DNA of 64,000 nt, taken from Pontibacter beigongshangensis. Lineage in GTDB: Bacteria; Bacteroidota; Bacteroidia; Cytophagales; Hymenobacteraceae. A model generated the notes under the pieces. That model was given only the letters and a program-made list of their open reading frames with translations. It searched no databases and was not told the DNA's origin. The translations under genes and the position numbers were made by a program. This document shows, one piece after another, positions 47,356 through 55,328 of the stretch (its first letter is position 1; the number at the start of each line of letters is the position of its first letter). The DNA is taken from positions 1 through 64,000 of the forward strand of contig NZ_VFSD01000021.1 in NCBI RefSeq assembly GCF_014332515.1, in the 5' to 3' direction.

Positions 47356-49098
47356 TCACCGGCGCTCTCCTATCTGCTGGCGCCACATGGCGAAATACAA
47401 CCCTTTCTGCCCAAGCAACCGACTGTGGCTGCCCTGCTCCACAATCTTCCCTTTCTCCAGCACATAAACCGTGTCGGCATGCATAATGGTGGAGAGGCGG
47501 TGCGCGATCAGGACCGTGATCTGCCCCCGCTGCGCGGATATCTCCCTGACGGTGGCCGTTATCTCTTCCTCGGTCAGGGAGTCGAGGGCGGAGGTTGCCT
47601 CATCGAAAATGAGCAGGCGCGGGTTCCGGATCAGGGCCCGGGCAATGGACAGGCGCTGCTTTTCGCCTCCCGACATTTTCAAGCCGCCTTCCCCAATCTG
47701 GGTATAGATGCCTCTTTCGGAGCGGGCCAGCAGCCTGGTGCAAGAGGCTTTCCCTAAAGCGGCCAGCATTTCTTCGTCGGAGGCATCAGGCTTCACCAAC
47801 TGAAGATTCTCTTTGATGGTGCCCGAGAACAGGTTCGTTTCCTGCGTCACGAAGCCCAACTGCCGGCGCGCCTCGTTCAGCCATATGGTTTTTGCCGAAT
47901 AGTTGTTATAAAGCACCTCGCCGCTGTCCGGCACATACAGGCCCACCAGCAATTTCACCAGCGTTGACTTCCCCGCACCCGACGGCCCCACAAAGGCAAT
48001 GGTATCGCCGGTATTGGTCTCAAAAGAGATGCCGTCGATGGAGTTGTAGGAGGTGCCCCTGTGGCGAAACACGACGGCATCGAACCGCAACTGGCGCAGC
48101 GGGCCAGTGTCAATCGCAGACTCTGGGCGTCTCTCGATGGGCTTCCGCATCAGATCATCGAAATTGGCCAGGGAGGCCTCGGCTTCCCGGTAGGCAATGA
48201 TAACAGCGCCGGTATCCTGCAGCGGCCCGAAAATGCTGACAGAGATGAACTGCATCGAGATCAGCTCCCCGACACTGAGCACGTCCCTGAAAATAAGCCA
48301 GAGCAGCGTGAACAGGATCGACTGCTTGAGCACGTTCAGCGCTGCGCCCTGCAGAAAAGACAACGTGCGCACACGCTTCACTTTCTCCATCTCGAGGCTG
48401 AAGATCTGCTCAGTCTGCGCCCGCAACCGCCTGACCTCCTGAAATGTGAGCCCCAGGCTCTTCACCAGCTCAATATTGCGCAGCGACTCCGTGATCACGC
48501 CTGACATCTTGTTCGTGGCCCGGTTAATGGAACGCTGCAGTGTTTTGATTCTGGCGCTCAGCAAGCTGGTGAGCCCGCCCAGCAACAAAATGCCGATGAT
48601 AAAAGCAGGCACCAGCGCCCAGTGCTTCGTCACGGCATACCAGACCAGGAAGCCCACTCCCACCACCGAGGAGAACAGGATATTGATGAACGCCGTGATA
48701 AAGCGCTCCGTGTCGCGGCGCACCCGCTGCAGGATAGACAGAGTTTCGCCGCTGTTCTGGTTGGCATACTCCTGGTAAGAGAGCCGCAGCGTCTGCTTCA
48801 GCCCGTCGTTGAAGATCTGCACCCCGAATCTCTGCACCACCAGGTTTGTCAGGTACTCCTGAAAGACCTTCGCGAGGCGGGAAAGCAAGGCGATGGCAAC
48901 CGCCAGCAGCATTAGCCAAAGTGCGCCCTCCACACGCTCATCAGGCGACAGTGTATAAGGGGGCGTCGCGTATTTATCGATGATCTTCCCGAAGATCACT
49001 GGGTCCAGGAGAGCCAGCACCTGGCTGGCGCCTGCCAATAACAGCGAGAAGATCACCAACCCGCGGTGGGGTTTGAGGTAGTTCCAGAGTACGCGCAT
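47356..49098 (-). CDS. ABC exporter, fused permease and ATPase (MsbA/MDR type)
   Basis: I start at 49098 (MRVLWNYLKPHRGLV), the usual beginning of this family; the frame extends 32 residues further without homology. The 580-residue half-transporter has a six-helix membrane domain (about 1-320). The nucleotide-binding domain has Walker A VGPSGAGKST, signature MSGGEKQR (Met replacing the usual Leu), Walker B LLIFDEATSALD and switch LIAHRLST. It works as a homodimer to export a lipid, peptide or drug; the substrate is not evident. It is the only intact non-element gene in this debris region and is flanked by GTTGC-repeat spacers on both sides. Confidence 0.88.
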   Translation of the reverse strand: MRVLWNYLKPHRGLVIFSLLLAGASQVLALLDPVIFGKIIDKYATPPYTLSPDERVEGALWLMLLAVAIALLSRLAKVFQEYLTNLVVQRFGVQIFNDGLKQTLRLSYQEYANQNSGETLSILQRVRRDTERFITAFINILFSSVVGVGFLVWYAVTKHWALVPAFIIGILLLGGLTSLLSARIKTLQRSINRATNKMSGVITESLRNIELVKSLGLTFQEVRRLRAQTEQIFSLEMEKVKRVRTLSFLQGAALNVLKQSILFTLLWLIFRDVLSVGELISMQFISVSIFGPLQDTGAVIIAYREAEASLANFDDLMRKPIERRPESAIDTGPLRQLRFDAVVFRHRGTSYNSIDGISFETNTGDTIAFVGPSGAGKSTLVKLLVGLYVPDSGEVLYNNYSAKTIWLNEARRQLGFVTQETNLFSGTIKENLQLVKPDASDEEMLAALGKASCTRLLARSERGIYTQIGEGGLKMSGGEKQRLSIARALIRNPRLLIFDEATSALDSLTEEEITATVREISAQRGQITVLIAHRLSTIMHADTVYVLEKGKIVEQGSHSRLLGQKGLYFAMWRQQIGERR

Positions 49099-49281
49099 GC
49101 TGGTTCTGTATGTGAAGTCTGTTCTTACGGGCGAAAACGGAATGGGTATAAACCCAAGGGCCCTCGGAACCAATACCTTCGGCCCGGACTTCAAGGACTA
49201 TCCAGTGGGGTCCTGTCCTGATATAGGTTTATAAATAATCATCCCAAGAAAGGGCGGTATCTCGATACAGCAAAAACAGCA

Positions 49282-49341
49282 GTTGCTAAGCGTTGCCGGA
49301 CGTTGCTGAAGCTGTTGATAGCCGTTGCTGAGTTTTGTTGC
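49282..49341 (+). repeat. Array of GTTGC repeats spaced by about one helical turn
   Basis: GTTG(C/A) starts at 49282, 49292, 49302, 49314, 49324 and 49337, i.e. steps of 10-13 bp. Complementary GCAAC occurs at 49479 and 49489, again 10 bp apart. This could be a phased protein-binding array. Confidence 0.4.
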
Positions 49342-49819
49342 TCCACGTTTCTGGCTGTTTCTGCTAACTTAGAACTTGTCTCTTTTCAGTAGCCTTCGCT
49401 ATAAAACATGGCTGTTTTTAGCCTCTAATTCGTGTTTTACGCTGTGATCACTACCTAATCTATAGGGCTGATACAGCAGCAACGTCTAGCAACAAGCCCT
49501 TTAGGCGGTATCCCGGAAAACGCTGAAAAATGAGGCAGCAGGGTGTACTTAGTGTCTCTGAGACTTTCCGTTTACCTACTCCCCCAAGAGCCACTAGTTG
49601 GGGAGACTCTTGGGGGAGCACACAATGTCACCGGATAATCCTGGCATGTTTTTAGCAATTACATAATAATAGAAGGGGGTGAAGAGATGTCTAATTGGCT
49701 TTGTAAAGAAGGAGTCTTCTCCAAATTCCGCTCCGGAGGAAGCTCTTTTAGTACCCCTTTCTGATTTGTTGTTGCAGTGACTGAGGCCTGGAATCACGAA
49801 GACAAAAGTATTCCATCAA
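49342..49819. other. Spacer between exporter and the desaturase/TraN chimera
   Basis: A perfect 10-bp inverted repeat CCCCCAAGAG/CTCTTGGGGG (49581-49616) is the only clear structure. No gene seen. The promoter of the downstream gene should lie here. Confidence 0.4.
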
Positions 49820-50821
49820 ATGCTAACCTCAGTACACCAAACCCCCATGTCACAGAAAGTAAAGTTCATCAATACCAACCAATCAACATTCTTTGCCACC
49901 ACCCAGAGAAGAGTGGAGGCCTATCTTAAGGAAAAAGGGATCTCCAAGAACGCCAACAGGTCTATGTGGGCCAAAGCCACATTTTTCGTAGCGGGCTTCT
50001 TTTCCCTTTACCTTCTTATCCTTTCCAGCTGGTTCGGTACCTGGGCAATGCTTGGAATGACCGTAGCGCTTGGCGCATTCGCAGCATTTATTGGCTTTAA
50101 CATTTGCCACGATGCCATTCATGGCTCTTTCTCGAGGAAGGTTGGAATAAACAAAGGCCTGGGTTATTTATTCTACCTCATAGGCACCAATCCATACCTG
50201 TGGAATATCTCCCACAACATCGTGCACCATACCTATACCAACATACCTGGGCATGATGAGGATATTGAGGTGGCGCCGGGCCTTATCCGCCTTGATGAAA
50301 ATGAAGCAGTCAATAAGATTCAGCGTTATCAGCATTTGTACGCCTTCTGCTTGTATGGTTTGGCGTCTCTTTCCTGGGTACTGCGCAAGGACTATGTGAA
50401 GTTCTTTCAGGAGAGGATTGGCCAGCACCGCACACAGCACCCAAAGCGGGAATACTTTAACCTGTTCTTTTACAAAATCCTGCACTACTTCCTTTTTATA
50501 GGAATACCCGTGCTGGTGCTCTCCAACAAATCCCCCGTCCCCTACGACATCGACTTTGTCCGCTTCAGTCTCAGGGACCGGAAACAGGTAAAGCGCACCG
50601 CCACGCAGGAAGAGGAGCGAATCCCGCTGTATGCCTATGGCTACGAAGAGAAAACCGTGGAGGCGGGCGGCACGAAAGTACTTGTCTTTGCCCTGGAGAA
50701 AGCGCCCATCACCAAAGGCAGGGAGCTGGTCGTGGAGCTCTTTGAAAAGAACGGCGGCAGGCACCTCCAGCTCAAGGTACGCGGCAAGGACATCCTGCAG
50801 GCATGCCCCCTGCTGCTTTAA
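49820..50821 (+). CDS. In-frame chimera: fatty-acid desaturase N-terminus + TraN C-terminus
   Basis: Residues 1 to about 233 are an acyl-lipid/acyl-CoA desaturase. They have two hydrophobic hairpins and histidine boxes HDAIHGS (about 98-104) and HNIVHHTYTN (about 135-144). The third box is missing, so diiron catalysis is not expected. From about residue 235 the sequence becomes SPVPYDIDFVRFSLRDRKQV, with KRTATQEEERIPLY and VELFEKNGGRH. This is the C-terminus of the Bacteroidota conjugation protein TraN (DUF4138). The join is near nt 50515-50535 and coincides with a rise in GC. The start is 49820 or the Met at 49847. The fusion keeps the frame but joins unrelated genes, so it is best seen as a recombination scar. 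Any function is doubtful. Confidence 0.8.
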   Translation: MLTSVHQTPMSQKVKFINTNQSTFFATTQRRVEAYLKEKGISKNANRSMWAKATFFVAGFFSLYLLILSSWFGTWAMLGMTVALGAFAAFIGFNICHDAIHGSFSRKVGINKGLGYLFYLIGTNPYLWNISHNIVHHTYTNIPGHDEDIEVAPGLIRLDENEAVNKIQRYQHLYAFCLYGLASLSWVLRKDYVKFFQERIGQHRTQHPKREYFNLFFYKILHYFLFIGIPVLVLSNKSPVPYDIDFVRFSLRDRKQVKRTATQEEERIPLYAYGYEEKTVEAGGTKVLVFALEKAPITKGRELVVELFEKNGGRHLQLKVRGKDILQACPLLL

Positions 50822-50890
50822 TTTCCCTATCCAAAGGTGCTTCCACCATCACGCTAAAACAGCTATTTCATCCACTTAAAATTCACTACT

Positions 50891-51688
50891 ATGAACAAGA
50901 ACAACCTGGACTACCTGAAAGATGGCCTCAAATACACGGGCTTTGGCACCAACCTCCATGAGGAACTGGAAAAAAACGTGCGGGAGCAGAAACCGGACTT
51001 TGAACTGAGGCTGCAGAAGCCCTACTTCGACAGCACGGTGGACTACAGGCTGCACTTTCGCCGCTCAGACCAGAGCGACCTATACTTTTTCAACAAGTAT
51101 GAGGCCACGCTCAAGCCCGACACCTCCGCCGGGGAAACTTCGCAGACCTTCTACATCAACAAAAACAGCGGCATCACCGCCCGCGAGGCCTATAACCTCT
51201 TAAACGGCAGGTCGGTGCACAAGGAGCTGGTCAATGCCGAAGGGCAGCCCTACAAAGCCTGGCTGCAGCTGGACCTGGGGGAAAAGGACCAGCACGGCAA
51301 CCACAAGGTCAAGCAATACCACGAGAACTACGGCTTCGACCTGGAGAAAACGCTGAAAGGATATGCCATCAAAGAGCTACAGGACCCGGAGCAGAGAGAG
51401 CGGATGCTGCGCTCCCTGCAAAAAGGCAACACCCTGCAGGTGACGGCCCAGCAGGAAGGTCAGGAGGTGAAACGCTTCATCGAAGCCAGCCCGCAGTACA
51501 AGACCATCAACGTGTATGACGAGCATATGAAGCCGGTGAAGCGGGAGACCATTCAGCAAAAGCAGGAGACTACACCAGCGGAATCGGTAAAGCAGCAGGC
51601 TTCCACGAAAAAGAGCCAGCAACAGGATGTTGTTTCGGAGGAGAAGCAGGAGATGAAAAAGTCCCGCAAGAAAGGCATGTCCATCTAA
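50891..51688 (+). CDS. Conjugative-element protein of unknown function (DUF3945-like)
   Basis: The 265-residue protein is soluble, with no signal peptide. It contains YLKDGLKYTGFG, LHFRRSDQSDLYFFNKYEA and KVKQYHENYGFDLEKTLKGY, blocks I associate with DUF3945-type proteins of Bacteroidota conjugative transposons. The C-terminal 55 residues are a Lys/Gln-rich disordered tail (KQASTKKSQQQDVV-like). It lies 70 nt after the TraN end, as tra-distal genes do. A hairpin terminator follows at 51741-51777. Function is unknown. Confidence 0.65.
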   Translation: MNKNNLDYLKDGLKYTGFGTNLHEELEKNVREQKPDFELRLQKPYFDSTVDYRLHFRRSDQSDLYFFNKYEATLKPDTSAGETSQTFYINKNSGITAREAYNLLNGRSVHKELVNAEGQPYKAWLQLDLGEKDQHGNHKVKQYHENYGFDLEKTLKGYAIKELQDPEQRERMLRSLQKGNTLQVTAQQEGQEVKRFIEASPQYKTINVYDEHMKPVKRETIQQKQETTPAESVKQQASTKKSQQQDVVSEEKQEMKKSRKKGMSI

Positions 51689-51740
51689 TAGAAGCTTTTC
51701 CTCTCCATTGCGCATACCTGCACACGCCTAAATGTTCAAA

Positions 51741-51777
51741 TAAGAATGCCCCTGCCCCAACTACAGGGACATTCTTA
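51741..51777 (+). terminator. Stem-loop after the DUF3945-like gene
   Basis: TAAGAATG-CCCCTG (from 51741) pairs with CAGGG-ACATTCTTA (to 51777), one mismatch or bulge. No long T tail. Confidence 0.55.
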
Positions 51778-52116
51778 TGATAGCCCTATGAGCAGAAGCA
51801 TACAACACAAATGACCATTAAATTTCAGGAGCGTCATGCCCGGCAGCAGTGGGTTTGGTGGCAGGTGCAGTATAAGAAACAGGGCGTGCCGGCAAAGCCG
51901 TCGGGCTCTCGCGGCTCGCTCTCCGGCAGAAAAAGCCGGAGGAGCTCAAACAACCGCTCCATCCCTCACGCTTTTCCACGCTATAAGCTACAGCCAAAAC
52001 CTCCACAACGAAAGGTACTTTTTCCGATTTGGTATAACCGGAAACTTTCACTTACGGCAAGGACGGTCAAGTCTTTACAACCTCCAACACACCAAAAGAG
52101 GCACCAAGCCACTGCC
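51778..52116. other. Spacer upstream of the first structured leader
   Basis: No reliable gene. Open frames exist on both strands but resemble no protein and overlap the leader repeat. A small hairpin (TCCGGCAGAAAAAGCCGGA, about 51920) is visible. Confidence 0.35.
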
Positions 52117-52312
52117 ATGCCAAAGTCCATGGGCATTCATTCTGCTGCAAAGGTAGCCTGCGGGCCGGACACGGGACAAGGTAGTACGAAAAAGAGGGGG
52201 ATCCCTGAAGGGAGGCCCTCCGCATTTTTTTCGTCTCCACCTTGCCCTTAGTCCGGCCCGCAGGCAGGGAGGGCACCATAATCAATTCCTTAAACCTTCA
52301 AAGATCATGATT
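52117..52312 (+). ncRNA. Candidate structured 5' leader RNA, copy 1 (upstream of ardC)
   Basis: The 196 nt immediately before the ardC start are about four-fifths identical to the 196 nt before radC. A nested hairpin can be drawn. P1 is GCCTGCGGGCCGGAC (52156-52170) with GTCCGGCCCGCAGGC (52251-52265), perfect. P2 is CAAGGT (52177) with ACCTTG (52239). P3 is ACGAAAAA (52186-52193) with TTTTTCGT (52227-52234). P4 is the apical TCCC-TGAA-GGGA (52202-52213). Stem positions differ between the copies in ways that keep pairing. It could be a regulatory leader, an attenuator, or a DNA-level signal folded as single strand during conjugation. Confidence 0.55.
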
Positions 52313-53272
52313 ATGGAAAAGCAAACTAAAAATTCCGGACAGACTGCTTATCAGAAATTCTATCAACTGGCTGAGCAGGTGACAAACGAGGTCATTTCGC
52401 AACTGGAACAAGGGAACGTCCTCTGGCAGAAGCCCTGGAGCTCCTTCGGCCTTCCGAAAAATTACCAGTCCGGCCGGTACTACGAAGGCTTCAATGCTTT
52501 CTACCTCCACTACATGACCGAAAAGCGCCACTTCACGGCCCCCTTTTTCCTTACCTTCAAACAGGCGCAGGAGCTGGGTGGCCACATCCGGAAGGGCGAG
52601 AAGGGAACTCAGGTAATTTATTGGAAGGTGTATGGGCCGCAAACCAACCGGAAGGACGAGGTGCAGGAAGAAGAGATGCCACAGGCCATCAGATTTGTCC
52701 CTTTCCTCTGGACGGTGTTCAACATAGACCAGGTAGAAGGCATTGACTTTACATTACCGGCAACCTTTGAGCGGACCGACCAGCAAATCATTGAAGACTG
52801 CCAGCAGGTAGTGGAACAGTATCCCCAACCTGCCCCACGTATCCTCCACGGTGGTTCACAAGCCTATTATGCACCCGCCAGCGATACGGTACAGGTGCCG
52901 GAGCTTAAAAACTTCGTCTCCGCCCAGGCCTATCACGCCACGCTCTTCCACGAGCTGATCCACTCTACCGGCCACCCCGACAGGCTCAACCGTTTTACAG
53001 CGCAGGAAAGCCGCTTTGGAGATGAAAACTATAGCAAGGAGGAGCTTATTGCCGAGATGGGAGCAAGCTTCCTCAGTGCCTTCACCGGCATAAAGGAAGC
53101 AGTATTTCAGAACTCGGTGGCGTACCTGCAAGGGTGGGCCAGCAGGTTCAAAGATGATAAAACCATGCTAATCTACGCCAGCACCAAGGCATTTAAAGCA
53201 GTCAGCTACCTGCTGGACCTAAAAGCGGACACGGCCCAGGAAACAACCCCTGCCGTCCAGTCGGCCGCTTAA
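52313..53272 (+). CDS. ardC: ArdC-like antirestriction protein
   Basis: I choose the ATG at 52313 (MEKQTKNSG) rather than 52307 because the equivalent ATG of radC sits at exactly the same place after the duplicated leader. The N-terminal half (about 1-125) is the ArdC ssDNA-binding domain (ISQLEQGNVLWQKPWS, FLTFKQAQELGGHIRKGEKG). The C-terminal half is a zincin-like metallopeptidase with FHELIHSTGHPDRL (HExxH) and a downstream KEELIAEMGASFL glutamate. ArdC proteins protect incoming single-stranded DNA from restriction during conjugation. It ends with a perfect terminator at 53278-53314. Confidence 0.9.
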   Translation: MEKQTKNSGQTAYQKFYQLAEQVTNEVISQLEQGNVLWQKPWSSFGLPKNYQSGRYYEGFNAFYLHYMTEKRHFTAPFFLTFKQAQELGGHIRKGEKGTQVIYWKVYGPQTNRKDEVQEEEMPQAIRFVPFLWTVFNIDQVEGIDFTLPATFERTDQQIIEDCQQVVEQYPQPAPRILHGGSQAYYAPASDTVQVPELKNFVSAQAYHATLFHELIHSTGHPDRLNRFTAQESRFGDENYSKEELIAEMGASFLSAFTGIKEAVFQNSVAYLQGWASRFKDDKTMLIYASTKAFKAVSYLLDLKADTAQETTPAVQSAA

Positions 53273-53277
53273 AAGTG

Positions 53278-53314
53278 GCTATGGGCTGCCTCGTCCCGGC
53301 AGCCCATAGCTTTT
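53278..53314 (+). terminator. Terminator of ardC
   Basis: GCTATGGGCTGCC (53278-53290) pairs perfectly with GGCAGCCCATAGC (53298-53310), followed by TTTT. Confidence 0.85.
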
Positions 53315-53460
53315 CTCACTGTTATAAAATAGTTGTTCTGTTCCCAGATGTTGTACTGCTATGAAAGCACGGAAAGACCGGATCTGATTTCACTATCCTG
53401 CCAGGCTCTTTTCAATGTCCAACCTAAAACATTTAACAAGTCCCTTTGGGAGACACATCA

Positions 53461-53656
53461 ATGCAAAAGTCCGGGGGCATTCATTCTGCTGCAAAGGTAG
53501 CCTGTTCGTCCGGACACGGGAGCAAGGTAGTCCTGGAAAAATGGGTATCCCTGAAGGGAGCCCACCGCATTTTTACAGGCTCCACCTTGCCCTTAGTCCG
53601 TCCGCCAGGCAGGAAGGGCACCATAATCAATTCCTTAAACCTAAAAAGACAAGATT
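53461..53656 (+). ncRNA. Candidate structured 5' leader RNA, copy 2 (upstream of radC)
   Basis: This second copy keeps the same pairing plan as copy 1. P1 has GCCTG/CAGGC and CGGAC/GTCCG (53500-53515 with 53596-53610) around an interior loop. P2 is CAAGGT (53523) with ACCTTG (53584). P3 is CCTGGAAAAATG (53532-53543) with CATTTTTACAGG (53568-53579), one mismatch. P4 is TCCC-TGAA-GGGA (53548-53559). In P3, copy 1 pairs ACG with CGT where copy 2 pairs CCTG with CAGG, so both sides changed together. The end CCATAATCAATTCCTTAAAC next to the start codon is identical in both copies. Confidence 0.55.
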
Positions 53657-54127
53657 ATGGAAAAGCTGACTAAAAAATCCGGACTGAACAGAGTGGCAGA
53701 GATCAAGCTGACTTACCGCTCCAAAGTGAAACCATCCGAGCGCCCGCAGGTTACCTGCCCCACCGACTGCGCCGAGGTCCTCCGCCAAAGCTGGGACACC
53801 GGCAAGATCGAGTTCGTGGAGCAGTTCAAGGTGATGCTGCTCAACCGCGCCAACCGGGTGCTGGGCATTTACGAATTATCTACCGGCGGCGTAGCTGGCA
53901 CCATAGCAGACCCGAAGCTTATCTTCGCTGCGGCCCTGAAAGCCTGCGCCAGTTCCATCATCCTCTGCCACAACCACCCCTCCGGCAACACCAAGCCCAG
54001 TGCGGCCGACCTGCAGCTAACTAAGAAAATGAAACAAGGCGGTGAGCTGCTCGACATCGTCTTGCTGGATCATATCATCCTCACCAGCGAGAGTTACCAC
54101 TCCATGGCAGATGAAGGGCTCTTGTAG
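53657..54127 (+). CDS. radC: RadC-like JAB-domain protein
   Basis: The 156-residue protein has the RadC JAMM metal motif HNHPSGNTKPSAADLQLTKK (from about residue 110) preceded by VEQFKVMLLNRANRVLGIYE. It lacks the N-terminal helix-hairpin-helix part of chromosomal RadC, as do the short versions on mobile elements. Role: often annotated as DNA repair, but true activity is unclear. It follows ardC with its own copy of the leader. A short terminator overlaps its stop (54115-54137). Confidence 0.9.
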   Translation: MEKLTKKSGLNRVAEIKLTYRSKVKPSERPQVTCPTDCAEVLRQSWDTGKIEFVEQFKVMLLNRANRVLGIYELSTGGVAGTIADPKLIFAAALKACASSIILCHNHPSGNTKPSAADLQLTKKMKQGGELLDIVLLDHIILTSESYHSMADEGLL

Positions 54128-54137
54128 CCCTTTTTTT
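54115..54137 (+). terminator. Terminator overlapping the radC stop
   Basis: AGGGCT (54115-54120) pairs with AGCCCT (54126-54131) and runs into seven T. Confidence 0.75.
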
Positions 54138-54165
54138 GCTCATAGAAGGATGGCTCCCGAACATG

Positions 54166-55114
54166 CTACTTCTCCTGCGCCAGAATCTTGTCAGACTGCT
54201 GCTTCATGATGTGCACGTTGCGTTCATCAATAACAGTAGTGTTCAGGATATTGTCTTTTCTGAAGGGTCTGTTGTGCAGGATATCGTGCGCCAGCTGTAT
54301 AATCTCCTCGCCTCCGGTCGGATACAGAAAAGTGGCATCCAGAATGCCACCCTGCACCAGTTGCAGGCCGCCTAAACCATCGAAGCCTATAAGTTTTGCT
54401 GCTGTTGCGCACTCCTGCTTTGCAGGCTTTCGTAAGCTCCCAGCGCCATCACATCGTTATGGGCAAATATCAGGTCAATGTTTTCATGCTGGCTGTACAC
54501 CGCCGGGAAACGCGCTTTTGCCCCTTCCTTCTCCCACTCTCCCCTCACCTCTGCTACAATCTCTATATCCGGGTAGGCTGCAATGGCATCTACAAAACTG
54601 TTGTGCCGCTCTATAGCCGGAGAGGAACCCCAAAGGCCCCAGACTTCTATAATCCTGCCTTTGCCGTTGAGAAGCTTTGCAACATATTCACCGGCCAGCT
54701 TACCAATCTGGTAATTGTTGGCTCCCACATAGGCCGTGTACATCGAGGAACTGGTCTTTCTGTCGACCACTATCACTGGAATCCCTTTGCTGAACGCTTC
54801 CTCTACCACAGGAGTAATGGGCTCCGCCTCGTTTGGCGAAACAATGAGCAGATCCACCTCCTGCTCCATAAACTCCCGGATGTGACCTGGCTGAGCGGTG
54901 CTGCTATTTTTAGCATCCCTGTCTGGCTGAGCTCCGGATAAAAAGAGGCCTCCCGCTCCATCTCCTCATGCATGGCTTTCCGCCAGGCGTCGCCCTCGGT
55001 GCACTGCGAAAAACCAATGACAAACTTCTTCTCCTCCCCGACCGGCCCACAGCCAGACAGGGATGCCAGAAACAGCAGCAGCACAAATGTCAAAAGTTTT
55101 TGAGAATGAGTCAT
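54166..55114 (-). pseudogene. Periplasmic-binding-type sensor (LacI/ribose-binding fold), frameshifted and truncated
   Basis: Three minus-strand pieces in different frames make up one protein. A lipoprotein-like signal and start (LLFLASLSGCGPVGEEKKFV, IGFSQCTEGDAWRKAM) is followed after a frameshift near 54880 by VDLLIVSPNEAEPITPVVEE, IPVIVVDRKTSSSMYTAYVG and LIFAHNDVMALGAYE. After another near 54390 come GGILDATFLYPTGGEEIIQL and QQSDKILAQEK. This is a full Peripla_BP_4 sugar-binding domain followed by the beginning of a helix. Such domains are the sensors of some Bacteroidota HTCS proteins. The kinase part is missing where the conjugative debris begins. It may have been the regulator of the adjoining starch cluster. 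Confidence 0.75.
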
Positions 55115-55211
55115 GTTTAGTAACTAATCAACAGGAGTTACTATTGTAAACTCGAATCTACGGGTTATCGTTAAAAATCCAAAACAATTGCTAGTTATTT
55201 TAATCGATTAA

Positions 55212-55272
55212 GCATGTTAGCTACTGCGTTTTAAAACCTATAAATGGCCCTAAAACGCAGTAGCTAACATGC
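55212..55272 (-). terminator. Long perfect stem-loop after the GH13/T9SS gene
   Basis: The arms 55212-55233 and 55251-55272 are perfectly complementary over 22 bp, beginning GCATGTTAGCTACTGCG. It lies 57 nt past the stop of the minus-strand GH13 gene. Confidence 0.75.
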
Positions 55273-55284
55273 AAATGCATAATA

Positions 55285-55294
55285 TGTTATAACA
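55285..55294. promoter_or_regulatory. Palindrome TGTTATAACA, possible operator
   Basis: The perfect palindrome TATGTTATAACATA (55283-55296) lies 170 nt upstream of the sensor pseudogene. The same core TGTTATAACA occurs at 61684-61693 just upstream of the MFS gene. Two copies in one metabolic cluster suggest a shared regulator site; AT-rich chance occurrence is possible. Confidence 0.35.
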
Positions 55295-55328
55295 TAGAAC
55301 TAGATTGCTGCATAAGGCCTTTTTAATC

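Noticed and set aside
49594..49797. Minus-strand 67-codon frame upstream of the chimera
   Set aside because: No homology, no ribosome binding site, and it overlaps the hairpin at 49581-49616.
51811..52251. Open frame of 146 codons between the DUF3945-like gene and ardC
   Set aside because: It runs into the duplicated leader, has odd composition, and the matching frame before radC is not conserved as protein.
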